64,000 bases of DNA from Pseudomonadota bacterium (GTDB lineage: Bacteria > Pseudomonadota > Gammaproteobacteria > CALCKW01), in contig JBCCUP010000016.1 in the NCBI GenBank assembly GCA_039196715.1, positions 1-64,000 of the forward strand. Direction: 5' to 3'. Each line of letters begins with the position of its first letter. The stretch's first letter is position 1. Under the pieces are notes generated by a model that was given only the letters and a program-made list of their open reading frames with translations, ran no database searches and was not told the DNA's origin. This document shows positions 1 to 8,345 of this stretch, piece after piece. The position numbers and the translations under genes are program-made.

Positions 1-1
1 C

Positions 2-391
2 GAGGGCACCGACCCGGCCGAGGCGGCGGTTTTCGCGCGCGACACCCGCGTGGATGCCATGGCCATCTCCGTTGGCAACGTCCACCTGCAACAGGGTGCT
101 GGCGATGGCCTCGACATCGAACGCATCCGCGCGATCGAGGCACTCACCGATGTGCCGCTCGTGATCCACGGTGGCTCGGGCGTGCCGGTCGAACAGCGAC
201 GGGAACTGGCCCGTGACACGCACATCTGCAAGTTCAACATCGGCACCGAGCTTCGAATGGCCTTCGGCACCGCCCTGCATGCGTCCGTCGCAAGGGACCC
301 CGACCGCTTCGATCGCCTCGCGCTCCTCGGTGATACGGTCGAGGCGGTCACCGCCGCTGCGCGCACCAGCCTGAGCTCACTGAAGGTGTAG
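2..391 (+). CDS. class II fructose/tagatose-bisphosphate aldolase, C-terminal part
   Basis: The gene enters from the left edge, so only about 129 C-terminal residues are visible. They show the class II aldolase signatures: a VDAMAISVGNVH segment, the zinc-ligand histidine in VIHGGSGV, and the phosphate-binding KFNIGTELR motif. Members of this family cleave ketose 1,6-bisphosphates into dihydroxyacetone phosphate and an aldehyde, using a divalent metal in the cytoplasm. Whether the substrate is fructose, tagatose or another ketose bisphosphate cannot be decided from this fragment. It reads into an AT-rich intergenic stretch after TAG at 389-391. Confidence 0.85.
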   Translation, partial: EGTDPAEAAVFARDTRVDAMAISVGNVHLQQGAGDGLDIERIRAIEALTDVPLVIHGGSGVPVEQRRELARDTHICKFNIGTELRMAFGTALHASVARDPDRFDRLALLGDTVEAVTAAARTSLSSLKV

Positions 392-563
392 TGCTATCCA
401 CTACACTGGAGTGGCTTCGAGGAGTACGCAGTGTCTCATCCATTTCCGTCTCGACTGTCTATGAACGCGGAGGCTGGGTGTGCCGGTTTGACGCTGACAC
501 GTTCGCATTAGCCTGGGCTAGAAAGGCCACAGTGATGGCGGACACATTAATTGAAAGTCTTAA

Positions 564-1007
564 TTAGAACACCAAGGGTGGCTGATCGGCCTCGTGGCAT
601 CTTTCTCCAGCAATCGCCTGGTAGGCTTCGTTATTTTCGAAGACTAGATGCACCTTGCAAATACAATAAGACTCGTTTAGTGCTTTGATCGTATGCACGT
701 TTGGGTTTCTAGACTGATCGAACAAGATATAGGCTTTCGCACTGATCAGTTCTTGCTTGCTAAGCTTTGCCGCGGCGATCTTTTGGTTGAAAAGCTTAAC
801 GGACCGAACCAGGAACTCCGTCAGTTCCGATGAAGCTGGGAATATCGACTGTTTTATGAAGTCTACAGCGATAGGTTGGCTTTTCATTCCGACAGATGAC
901 CCGATCTGCCTGGAGATGCTGAGAAGTTTGGGCAAATGCCAGTGAGCTGGGTCGGGATGCTCATTGTAAATGAGGCTTTTTGCAATATCAGCGCTCAACC
1001 TATCCAT
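564..1007 (-). CDS. hypothetical protein in AT-rich island
   Basis: This 147-residue protein belongs to no family I recognise. It is soluble, with no signal peptide or membrane segment, and contains helical-looking stretches such as FLVRSVKLFNQKIAAAKLSKQEL and three cysteines. Its base composition is much more AT-rich than its neighbours, as is the noncoding DNA on both sides, which suggests recent acquisition. There is no clear Shine-Dalgarno sequence before the ATG at 1007, so the start is uncertain and the gene could be a decaying remnant. It stands alone between the aldolase and the MFS gene. Confidence 0.5.
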   Translation of the reverse strand: MDRLSADIAKSLIYNEHPDPAHWHLPKLLSISRQIGSSVGMKSQPIAVDFIKQSIFPASSELTEFLVRSVKLFNQKIAAAKLSKQELISAKAYILFDQSRNPNVHTIKALNESYCICKVHLVFENNEAYQAIAGERCHEADQPPLVF

Positions 1008-1566
1008 GGTTTTTTAAAATACGTAGCAGTTAGGTGGGGTGATCTCGGCTGTCCCTATCAATTGTTAACATGCAATCTATTCGTAAGAGGGTTATGTGGG
1101 GCAGTCGGGCCGACAGTTGTTAGTGACCAGTATCTTGCTGTCAACAACAATGTGTCACACTGTCAAATCTTATATTTTTGGGTACCTGGTACCTTTAGAA
1201 GGGGTGCTGTTCGCTCTCGTATGAAAGAGGCGTAACGAATGCAATCTACCGTCCCGATGTAAATTGGCGCGCGCGTTATTGCTAATTTCTTGGGAGAATA
1301 TCAGTATGTTGCACGCTGATTGTGTGAAACTGAGTGTTGCATTGGTGTCAGTGTCTGCGTTCTGTGAAGAGCATGCAGCAGGAAGGAGCAGATAGCAAGC
1401 GAGTCTGCAAAGTAGCGAATGGAATTACTTAAGTACAGCGCTGACTAGTAGCCCAAACCGTATCTCTCTCTTTTCATCTCGTTGCTGCGGGGGTAGCCAC
1501 CTTAGATTGCTGCTGCTCCCGTCGTGACGTCTACGCACTTGGTGCGCTGGACAGGTTTCACACTGT
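1008..1566. other. AT-rich noncoding stretch
   Basis: About 560 bases without a convincing gene. Composition is clearly more AT-rich than the rest of the window. It contains a small perfect palindrome, GGTACC-T-GGTACC, at 1181-1193 and several TATA-like stretches, but no recognisable RNA gene, transposase remnant or terminal repeat. The only sizeable reading frame (936-1235, plus strand) has no family resemblance. Confidence 0.5.
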
Positions 1567-2763
1567 GTGCTTATGCGTGCTAGCCCGCCCCACCTTCTGA
1601 CCCTGATCCTGCTGACCGGCTTCTCGCCGTTGTCGCTCAACATGTTCATGCCGTCGCTTGCGAACATCGCGTTGGACCTCGGGACGGACTACGCGACGGT
1701 GAGCTGGTCGGTGTCGGGGTACCTCGCGATCACCGCGTGCGTGCAGCTTGTGATCGGGCGTCTGTCCGACCGGGTGGGCCGTCGACCGGTGCTCCTCGGC
1801 GCCGTGGGGGTGTTTGCCTGAGCGTCGGTCGGGTGTGTGTTTGCCGACTCGGTACAGAGCTTCCTGTTCTTTCGCATGCTGCAAGGTGGCATGACGGCTG
1901 GTTATAGCCTGTCGATGGCCATCGTGCGCGACACCCGCACCGAGCGTGAAGCGGTCAGCCTGATCGGCTACATCGGCATGTCGATGGCCGTGGCACCCCT
2001 GTTCGGCCCGATGCTGGGTGGCGTGCTGGACACGGTCTTCGGTTGGCGCTCGATTTTCGTCTTCTACGCGTTGGCGGGTTTTGGGTTGTTTGCGGTGTGC
2101 TGGGTTGACCTTGGCGAAACCCGGCGCGTCGCTCCCTCTGAGTCGGGCGCAGCAACCCGGTCGACCGGTTCCCTGTTGCGCGAGCCAACCTTCTGGGCCT
2201 ATGCCCTGTGCAGCGCGTTCTCGGTTGGCGCCTTTTACATCTTCCTGACCGGTGCGCCCTGGGTCGCGGTGACGGACTTCGGCGTTGGCACGGCCGAGCT
2301 CGGCGTCTACATCGGGACCATCACGCTTGGGTTCATGTTCGGCGGGTTCCTGAGCGGGCGCTTCGGCGCTCGATTCGAACTGACCACGATGATGGTGGCC
2401 GGGCGCGTGGTCGCCTGTGTGGGTCTGATCATCGGGCTGCTGTTGCTGGCGTTCGGCGTGAAAAACCCGCAGTTGTATTTTGGCTGCACTGTGTTTGCCG
2501 GTCTCGGAAACGGCCTCACCATGCCGGCGAGCAACACCGGCGCCATGTCGGTGCGGCCCGATCTCGCCGGCAGCGCGGCCGGCCTGAGTGGCGCCTTGAT
2601 CGTGGCGGGGGGCGCGGTGCTGACGGCCATCACGGGAGCGGTGCTGACGGAACGCAACGGCGCGGTCGCGGTGCTCGTCCTGATGCTGTCGGTGTGTCTG
2701 GTGGGCCTCGGCCTCGCGCTCTGGGCCGCCAGACTCAAACGCACTGCCCGGTTGGCGCGCTGA
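1567..2763 (+). pseudogene. MFS drug-efflux transporter (Bcr/CflA type) interrupted by TGA
   Basis: Reading frame 1 encodes a normal-length MFS protein (about 398 residues) except for one TGA at 1819-1821. Before it comes the first part of the transporter, with the MFS loop 2-3 motif GRLSDRVGRRPV; after it the frame continues with GCVFADSVQSFLFFRMLQGG and ten or so more membrane segments to the natural end at 2763. The order of motifs (LTGFSPLSLNMFMPSL, RMLQG, PLFGPMLGG) is that of Bcr/CflA multidrug exporters of the inner membrane. GTG at 1567 or ATG at 1573 starts it. TGA could derive from TGG. The stop truncates the protein after about 84 residues, so it is probably non-functional unless it is a sequence error. 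Confidence 0.8.
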
Positions 2764-2778
2764 CTGGGGCTGCGATCG

Positions 2779-3804
2779 CTACTCGAAGAACAGGTCGATC
2801 TCGTCGTCGGTGAAATCGTCGAAATCGGAAAACAGGTCGATGTAGTCGCCGCCATCCTCGGGGAACACCGACAGGCCGTTGCCGTAGAAGAGGTCGTCAT
2901 CGCCGAGTTCGGCTTCAATGAACACCGGCTGGTCGAAATCGATACTCGCATCGAGTTCGACGTGCGCGGGCAGGACGATGTCGATCCCGCCGACGGCGAT
3001 ATCACCCTCGAACGCACCGTCGACCAGAAAGCCTTCGATCAGCAGTTCGCTTGATTGCGCCACGGTGTAGGCCACATCGTCGAGTGCGACGGAGTCGATG
3101 TGCACTCGGCCATTCTCGAGTCGACCGCGGGCGCGCAACCGACCCGCGGGGGTGGTCCCGGCCAAGCCCGATGCCAGCACCACGGGCATACCGGACAGCA
3201 TGCCGTCGCGCAGCGTGCCGACGAGCTGGACCGTGGGCGAAGGTGGAGTGGACTCGATGAGACTGGCGACAATGCTACCGTCAGCGCGGCGCAAGCCGCT
3301 GACCCGCACACGCTCGCCCGGTGTGAGGTCGGCGAAGCTGACGGCGGCGTCTCCCCTGATGACCCGTGCCGCATTGCCCAGCGTGATCGACTGGTTCAAC
3401 ACGGTGAGTCGGTTGGCGCTGCGGTCGACAGTGGCGATCGCGCCGATCACCTCGTACACAATGGCGATGCGCCTGGCCCGGTAGCGCGCGTCGAGCTTGT
3501 CGGATAACACGGCCACCACCTGGCCGATCTCGAGGGCGTCGGCCGGCCGTGTCTGACCGTTGGCTTCGATGGTGGTCGTCTCGTCGAACTCGACGCGCAC
3601 ATCGGAGAGCCAGATGGACCCGAAATCGGTGACGGTGCCGACGATGCCCGTCCCGCCAATGCCGTCCTCGAGGCGCTGACCGGTGCCCCCGATACCGTCG
3701 GCGAGGCGTTGCCCGGTACCCCCGATGCCGTCGCTCGGCAGCGGCAGTTGGCAACCCAACACCGCCGCCGCGGCCAGCAACGCCGCCCAGAGCAGTCGTG
3801 TCAC
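2779..3804 (-). CDS. DUF5666 domain lipoprotein
   Basis: The protein (341 residues) begins with a lipoprotein signal (MTRLLWAALLAAAAVLGC, lipobox cysteine 18) and so should be anchored in an envelope membrane. Residues 25-53 carry three tandem copies of DGIGGTG separated by QRLA/QRLE. The rest consists of repeated small beta-rich modules of the DUF5666 type (GTVTDFGSIWLSDVRVEFDETT, then VVAVLSDKLD, then VQLVGTL), ending in a strongly acidic tail (DDFTDDEIDLFFE). Function is unknown. I chose the GTG at 3804 because it starts the lipoprotein signal and overlaps the stop of the upstream DUF6502 gene by 4 bases (GTGA), which implies translational coupling. Confidence 0.8.
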   Translation of the reverse strand: MTRLLWAALLAAAAVLGCQLPLPSDGIGGTGQRLADGIGGTGQRLEDGIGGTGIVGTVTDFGSIWLSDVRVEFDETTTIEANGQTRPADALEIGQVVAVLSDKLDARYRARRIAIVYEVIGAIATVDRSANRLTVLNQSITLGNAARVIRGDAAVSFADLTPGERVRVSGLRRADGSIVASLIESTPPSPTVQLVGTLRDGMLSGMPVVLASGLAGTTPAGRLRARGRLENGRVHIDSVALDDVAYTVAQSSELLIEGFLVDGAFEGDIAVGGIDIVLPAHVELDASIDFDQPVFIEAELGDDDLFYGNGLSVFPEDGGDYIDLFSDFDDFTDDEIDLFFE

Positions 3805-4661
3805 TGTGGCGTCTCGGGGCGTGTGCTGTGCTCGTGCCAGGTGTAGATGCCCATGTTGATGCGTTGTGTGCCGCCACCGCGCGCCGCGTCGCGTTGCTTG
3901 AGCTCGCGCGCGCGTGCGTTTATCCGCTTGAGCGCATCCATGCCGACCTCCTCGGTCAACGCCCGCAGCTCGGCGATGGCTTCGTCGCTGAGTTCGTCGT
4001 AGTAGACACAGCGTTCGAAAAAGGGCGGGGTGCCGCCCTGGATGTTGTGTGCCACCGCGTTGAGGTGGTCCGAGAGGTTCATGCCGAGGAAAAAGGCCTG
4101 CTCCTCGACGCCTTGACGTGGTACGAACGCCTCGCTCTGCAACGTGATCCGGCCGTCGTCGGCTTCCGAAACGATGCCCAATCGCAGCCATTCGTCGAGC
4201 ACGACGCGCGGCCGCAGATCCTGTCGGCAGACCTCCTCGACCAGCGATTCGAAGCTCGGTTGATCCGTCGCCTTGAACGGTAAGGGTGCAGCGCTGCCGT
4301 CCGGTAACCGGTAGTGCGGTTCGCTGATCCAGCGGGCGACGATGCGCACGCTCTGGTTTACCGCGAGCGGTTCCTCGACGCCGGCTGCGAGTTGTGTGCG
4401 CAGCCGCTTGATGTCCTTGCGGTGGATACCGGTGAGCAGGCTCATGCGCGTGTCGGTCTGCGGTTTGCCCGGCAGCGGGTGTTCGTGCTCAGCCACCTGG
4501 ACGTAAGCGCTCTTGAGCAGCTCCAGCAACTGGGGATAGACGACGCGGTAGCGCATCAGCAGCCGCACCAGCGCCAGCACGATCAGCCGTAAAGCCTTGA
4601 TCAAGGGTGCAGGAGGCTCGCCGAGGCCGCCCTTTGTCGGGGGGGCGTTGTTCATGTCCAC
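3801..4661 (-). CDS. DUF6502 family protein
   Basis: This 286-residue cytoplasmic protein matches the DUF6502 pattern: an N-terminal helical region (LVRLLMRYRVVYPQLLELLKSAYVQVA) followed by a segment that looks like a winged helix (SLLTGIHRKDIKRLR, then IVARWISEP) and a C-terminal alpha-helical part. DUF6502 and DUF5666 genes are known to me as neighbours, and here they overlap by 4 bases. The helix-turn-helix look and the operator-like palindrome 17-29 bases upstream of its start suggest a DNA-binding regulator, perhaps autoregulated; that is inference. GTG at 4661 or ATG at 4655 could be the start; neither has a clear ribosome site. Confidence 0.8.
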   Translation of the reverse strand: MDMNNAPPTKGGLGEPPAPLIKALRLIVLALVRLLMRYRVVYPQLLELLKSAYVQVAEHEHPLPGKPQTDTRMSLLTGIHRKDIKRLRTQLAAGVEEPLAVNQSVRIVARWISEPHYRLPDGSAAPLPFKATDQPSFESLVEEVCRQDLRPRVVLDEWLRLGIVSEADDGRITLQSEAFVPRQGVEEQAFFLGMNLSDHLNAVAHNIQGGTPPFFERCVYYDELSDEAIAELRALTEEVGMDALKRINARARELKQRDAARGGGTQRINMGIYTWHEHSTRPETPQ

Positions 4662-4677
4662 GACCGTAGCACAAGGA

Positions 4678-4690
4678 GGGAATTATTCCC
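4678..4690. promoter_or_regulatory. operator-like palindrome, site 1
   Basis: GGGAATTATTCCC is a perfect inverted repeat around a central T, followed by AC. It lies just upstream of the DUF6502 start and shares the GGGAA...TTCCCAC pattern with the two sites near the protease promoter. Confidence 0.6.
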
Positions 4691-4741
4691 ACTCACTGGT
4701 TCCCAGACGGTGTGAACGGTTCTCGAGGCGACATCTCAGGG

Positions 4742-4797
4742 TTGACGTGGGAAATTTTCCCACTATTATTGCCTCCGAAAGCGAGGGAAATAATCCC
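4742..4797 (+). promoter_or_regulatory. sigma70-like promoter with operator in the spacer (sites 2 and 3)
   Basis: TTGACG (4742-4747) and TATTAT (4764-4769) are separated by 16 bases and form a strong sigma70-like promoter for the protease gene at 4822. The spacer is filled by a perfect palindrome, GTGGGAAATTTTCCCAC (4747-4763). A second, imperfect copy, GGGAAATAATCCC (4785-4797), lies just after the expected transcription start. A protein bound to these sites would block RNA polymerase, so this looks like a repressor-controlled promoter. The binding protein is not proven. Confidence 0.65.
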
Positions 4798-4821
4798 ACG
4801 CTATAACCGGAGACACTCGAC

Positions 4822-6558
4822 ATGAAGACCCCCTTATTGGCACTCGCCGTGTCAGCCGCTTGTCTGGCCAGCGCGCACGCGCAGGCGTTCAGCGTTCGGA
4901 TCATCAACGGAACCACCGCACAACCCAGCGCCTACCCCTGGATGGTGTCGCTGCGGCAGGGCGGAGGACAGTTCTGCGGTGCGAGCCTGATTGCACCCAA
5001 CTGGGTGATGACCGCCGCGCACTGCGTTGAGCAGGAGAGTGCGCAAGGCATGCAAGCGGTGATCGGTGATTTCGACCTGACTGACACTGACCAGGCCGAG
5101 CAGACACGGGGCGTGAAGCGCATCGTGATCCACCCGGACCGCACAGGTCGGGACGAGGACCACGACATCGCCCTGTTGGAGCTGCAACGGCCGGCGAGCA
5201 ACGCCGCGGTGGCACGTGCATCCGCCGCCGAGACCGACGCGATCGCCGCCGGCACGCCGCTGACGGTGATGGGCTGGGGTAACCGGTCCACCACAGGTGA
5301 AGACTTTCCCGATCGGCTACACGAAGTCCAGGTGCCGTTGGTCTCGCAGCGCCAGTGCGAGACCAACTACGGCGGTGGCATCACTGGCAACATGATCTGT
5401 GCCGGCCTGCCGCAGGGCGGCAAGGACTCGTGCCAGGGTGACAGCGGTGGGCCTTTGGTGTTCCAACGCGATGGGCAGTGGTTGCAAGTCGGCATCGTGA
5501 GCTGGGGCGAAGGCTGCGCGGTACCCGACCGACCCGGTGTCTACGCGCGCGTCGGCGCCTACACCGACTGGATTGCCAACACGCTGTCCGGTGGCGCCGG
5601 CAGTAACGGCGGCACGGGTGACATGGGTGACACAGGCGGCACGGGCCAGCCGGATGAGCCCACTGACCCGGATGCCGGCCCAGATGTCGGCGGTGGCGAC
5701 AACGGGGATGGCGGTTTCCCGCTGGCGGGAGACGTGTTTGGTCTGCCCGCGTGGCTGGATCTCTTTGCCTATGAGGGCGAGGTGGCCGAGGCGAGCCTGA
5801 GCTTCGTCAACACGACCGACACGTCGGTGGTCGTGTCGTCTGCAACCATCGACAGCCCGGCCTTTGACGTCGTGGCCAACGGGTGCACTGCATCCCTTGC
5901 GCCAGAGGCGAGCTGCGACATCGGCGTCGCGTACCAACCGGGCGACTACGGCGACTTCGACACCGCTAACCTCATGATCACTGTGGACAATGGCGCACTG
6001 ATCGACGTCGTGTTGGTCGGGGAAAACCTTGCCAGCCTGCCGGGTATTGGCGGCGCCGACGAAGGTGACTGGTTCGCCGACGACAGTGTGTGGATGCTCG
6101 ATGCCGACGGTGATGGCTACGCGCTCAATGCCTGGTCCGTGGTGGACGGGGACACCGGATTGCTGTTCGCCGAATTCGACGGACCCGGTCTGCTCGAATT
6201 CGAGTGGGGTCTGTTTGGTGAAGACCCAGAGAATCGTCTGGTCTATGCCGTGGACGGCGAACCGGTGCGCACCTTGACGGGCGGACACCGCACGGTCGGC
6301 ACGCATGCGACGACGCTGTCCGACGGTCGGCACACGGTGACCTGGGCGTTTCAGAAGCGGGCGGCGTCGACCGGTCAGGCCAAGGTCAGTGCGCCCCGGT
6401 TTACGCCTCGGACGAACGTGGCAACGCAGACGCAGTCTCGACCCACAGCTGCTCAACCGGACGCTGGGACACCGATAACCGGGGGCGGTGCTGGCGGCCC
6501 GCTCGGTACGCTCATGCTGCTCGGTGCGGTGGCGTTGCACCGTCGTCGCCGCGGCTGA
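4822..6558 (+). CDS. secreted trypsin-like serine protease with GlyGly-CTERM tail
   Basis: A 578-residue exported protease. Residues 1-20 form a signal peptide (SAHA cleavage). The S1 domain starts at Ile27 after Arg26 (VR-IINGT activation site) and contains the catalytic His67 (TAAHC), Asp115 (DHDIALLEL) and Ser208 (GDSGGPL); Asp202, six residues before the serine, predicts trypsin-like cleavage after Lys/Arg. A Gly/Asp-rich linker leads to an immunoglobulin-like module (about 320-395, SLSFVNTTDTSVVV), a further beta domain, and a C-terminal GGGAGG, hydrophobic segment and RRRR. That tail is the GlyGly-CTERM sorting signal processed by rhombosortase in type II secreting bacteria. GGAG at 4809 is the ribosome site. 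Confidence 0.93.
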   Translation: MKTPLLALAVSAACLASAHAQAFSVRIINGTTAQPSAYPWMVSLRQGGGQFCGASLIAPNWVMTAAHCVEQESAQGMQAVIGDFDLTDTDQAEQTRGVKRIVIHPDRTGRDEDHDIALLELQRPASNAAVARASAAETDAIAAGTPLTVMGWGNRSTTGEDFPDRLHEVQVPLVSQRQCETNYGGGITGNMICAGLPQGGKDSCQGDSGGPLVFQRDGQWLQVGIVSWGEGCAVPDRPGVYARVGAYTDWIANTLSGGAGSNGGTGDMGDTGGTGQPDEPTDPDAGPDVGGGDNGDGGFPLAGDVFGLPAWLDLFAYEGEVAEASLSFVNTTDTSVVVSSATIDSPAFDVVANGCTASLAPEASCDIGVAYQPGDYGDFDTANLMITVDNGALIDVVLVGENLASLPGIGGADEGDWFADDSVWMLDADGDGYALNAWSVVDGDTGLLFAEFDGPGLLEFEWGLFGEDPENRLVYAVDGEPVRTLTGGHRTVGTHATTLSDGRHTVTWAFQKRAASTGQAKVSAPRFTPRTNVATQTQSRPTAAQPDAGTPITGGGAGGPLGTLMLLGAVALHRRRRG

Positions 6559-6579
6559 TGACCACGGCGTGACCGCGTG

Positions 6580-6611
6580 TTTTCGGGGCGGGTCGTCAGC
6601 CCGCCCCGAAA
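6580..6611 (+). terminator. GC-rich hairpin after the protease gene
   Basis: TTTCGGGGCGGG and CCCGCCCCGAAA form a long perfect stem around a short loop 22 bases after the protease stop. There is no T-run outside the stem on the plus strand, so termination may be weak or Rho-assisted. Confidence 0.5.
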
Positions 6612-6670
6612 CCGCTCGCGGCACGGCCCAAACCCGCGTCCGCGCGGATCGTATTGTTCAGGAGCTCACC

Positions 6671-7015
6671 ATGTTGATCGACACACGTTCTCTTTTTCTC
6701 GCCCTCGGCTTGTGCAGCATCGGCCCGTCGGTGGGGGCCACCGCCGCACTCGAACCCCTGCGCGCCGTGGGATTTGATGCCGAGGGTGTTAGCATCGAGG
6801 TGCGTAGCCACGGCTGCACCCACGCGCACGACTTCGTGCTCGACTGGGTGTTTGTCGAGCAGACGCCGGTTGCCTTGCAGGTTCGCCGGGAACGGCCCGA
6901 CCGCTGCCGCGGTAAGCCGCGCTGGGTGCGCTTGCGATTCGATGTGAACCACACCTTCAGCCGAGACATTGATGTCACGAACCCGTTCTCCGCGTGGGCG
7001 CGGTCCCCTCAGTAA
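6671..7015 (+). CDS. small secreted protein of unknown function
   Basis: A 114-residue protein with an N-terminal export signal (LFLALGLCSIGPSVGATAA). The mature part contains a CTHAHDF segment, two cysteines that could pair, and a basic, beta-strand-like end (RWVRLRFDVNHTFS). I do not recognise the family. A good ribosome site (GGAG, 6661) precedes the ATG at 6671. The 3' end overlaps the start of the next gene by 44 bases, so the two are probably co-translated from one message. Confidence 0.65.
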   Translation: MLIDTRSLFLALGLCSIGPSVGATAALEPLRAVGFDAEGVSIEVRSHGCTHAHDFVLDWVFVEQTPVALQVRRERPDRCRGKPRWVRLRFDVNHTFSRDIDVTNPFSAWARSPQ

Positions 7016-7799
7016 CGGCCTTGCGTTGACCGTGTGCGCCAGCGCCCTGTGGCTGCTTCCCGCTGCGCACGCGAGCACGGTCGGCACACGGGGTGCGACC
7101 TCGTTGCTCAGCCTCTCGCAGACGTTCAGCAACGGTGACTACGGGCTGGATGTCGACACCGACCTCAAGGCGACGGTGGTGAAGTGGGTTTACCGCCAAC
7201 GCGACTGGGGCTTCAGTCTCAGTGTGCCGTACCTCGACATCACCGGGCCTGCGACGGAAATCTGGGAGGACATCGACACCGGCGAGCTGTTTCTCGTCGA
7301 CGTCGACGACGACAACCGCGAGGGCCTCGGGGACACGGTGTTCAGTGTCGACCGCGTGCTGTCGCACTCCGTGGCCGGGCGACCCCAGCTCAAGGCGGGC
7401 GTGTCGCTCAAGGTGCCGACGGGCGATGAGTTCAAGGGACTGGGCAACGGTGAGTTCGACCTTGCCCTGGTGGGCAGCGGCCGTGTGCGGCGTGCCGAAT
7501 CGGTCTTCAACGTGTCCGTGGGCTACCAGTTGATGGGCGACACCGATGACATCGACTACAACAACCGGGCGTTCGTGGCTGCCGGTGTTTTCCGTCAGCT
7601 CGACAGGCGATCCGGCGTGGGGTTGCGCTGGCAATACAAGCAGGCTTCGCGTGATGAGCGGGACGACCTGATGTCCGTGGGCGCCTTTGTCACCCACCGG
7701 CTGCGACCCGCGTGGACTGCGGCAGTGAATCTGAACGTCGGCCTCAGTGATGCGGTGGCGGATGTGGCGTTTGGTGTGCAGGTCTCCCGGCGCTTCTGA
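6972..7799 (+). CDS. outer-membrane beta-barrel protein, transporter-like
   Basis: A 275-residue protein with a signal peptide (NGLALTVCASALWLLPAAHAS) and a mature part made of alternating amphipathic strands ending in aromatic phenylalanine (VAFGVQVSRRF), which is typical of an outer-membrane beta-barrel. The pattern (VKWVYRQRDWGFSLSVPYLDIT, LGDTVFSVDRVL, SLKVPTGDEFKGLGNGEFD) resembles the broad 'transporter' / MetA-pathway porin-like family (PF13557 type). Substrate unknown. The start is taken at ATG 6972, which overlaps the preceding gene. Confidence 0.7.
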   Translation: MSRTRSPRGRGPLSNGLALTVCASALWLLPAAHASTVGTRGATSLLSLSQTFSNGDYGLDVDTDLKATVVKWVYRQRDWGFSLSVPYLDITGPATEIWEDIDTGELFLVDVDDDNREGLGDTVFSVDRVLSHSVAGRPQLKAGVSLKVPTGDEFKGLGNGEFDLALVGSGRVRRAESVFNVSVGYQLMGDTDDIDYNNRAFVAAGVFRQLDRRSGVGLRWQYKQASRDERDDLMSVGAFVTHRLRPAWTAAVNLNVGLSDAVADVAFGVQVSRRF

Positions 7800-7870
7800 C
7801 CGCAGCTGAGTCGCGCTTTATGGACGCAGGGCGTACCCTCAACAGTCCACGGGTTGCGAAGCGGTTCGTC

Positions 7871-8296
7871 ATGTGTCTCTTCTGCGAGATTGCCAACAAG
7901 CGGGTGCCATCGGTCATTGTCTGGGAGGACGCGGACATCATGGCGTTTCTGGATATTCACCCCATCAGGGAGGCGCATTGTCAGATCATGCCAAAGGCGC
8001 ACTACGAGACGTTCGAGGACGTGCCCGCGAGTGTCATGACCGAGCTGGTTGCGGCCGCGCAACGGCTGGCGAAGCGTATGAAGCAGGTCTACACGGTGGA
8101 TCGGGTCGCGTTCCTGTTCACCGGCGGTGATGTACCGCACGCGCACGCGCACCTGCTGCCAATGCACGAGAAGACCGACATTACCTCGGTGCGGTACATT
8201 CTCAACGACGAACCGCTGCGCTACGGTGAAGCACACCTGCACGCCGACACGGACACACTGAAACGGGTAAGGCGGCAACTCGACTTCAGCGTCTGA
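7871..8296 (+). CDS. HIT family protein
   Basis: A 141-residue histidine-triad protein. The N-terminal CLFCEIANKRVPS with a CxxC pair and the C-terminal HAHAHLLPMH triad are diagnostic of the HIT superfamily, cytoplasmic nucleotidyl hydrolases or transferases that act on AMP-linked substrates; the exact substrate is unknown. The frame is open further upstream (to 7820), but ATG 7871 puts the start at the usual position just before the CLFC motif. The preceding gene ends 71 bases upstream. Confidence 0.88.
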   Translation: MCLFCEIANKRVPSVIVWEDADIMAFLDIHPIREAHCQIMPKAHYETFEDVPASVMTELVAAAQRLAKRMKQVYTVDRVAFLFTGGDVPHAHAHLLPMHEKTDITSVRYILNDEPLRYGEAHLHADTDTLKRVRRQLDFSV

Positions 8297-8345
8297 TGCT
8301 GTGCCGGCGGCCAGGCCGATTCGTTCCACCCCGGAGAAAGGCCCG

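Noticed and set aside
1181-1193. GGTACC-T-GGTACC palindrome
   Set aside because: Short and solitary, with no gene start at a sensible distance; could be chance.
936-1235. 99-residue plus-strand frame in the AT-rich island
   Set aside because: It overlaps the better minus-strand candidate, has no recognisable motif and its composition looks like noncoding DNA.
5317-6624. 435-residue minus-strand frame opposite the protease
   Set aside because: The plus-strand protease has complete catalytic motifs and a sorting tail; the opposite frame shows only shadow-type composition.
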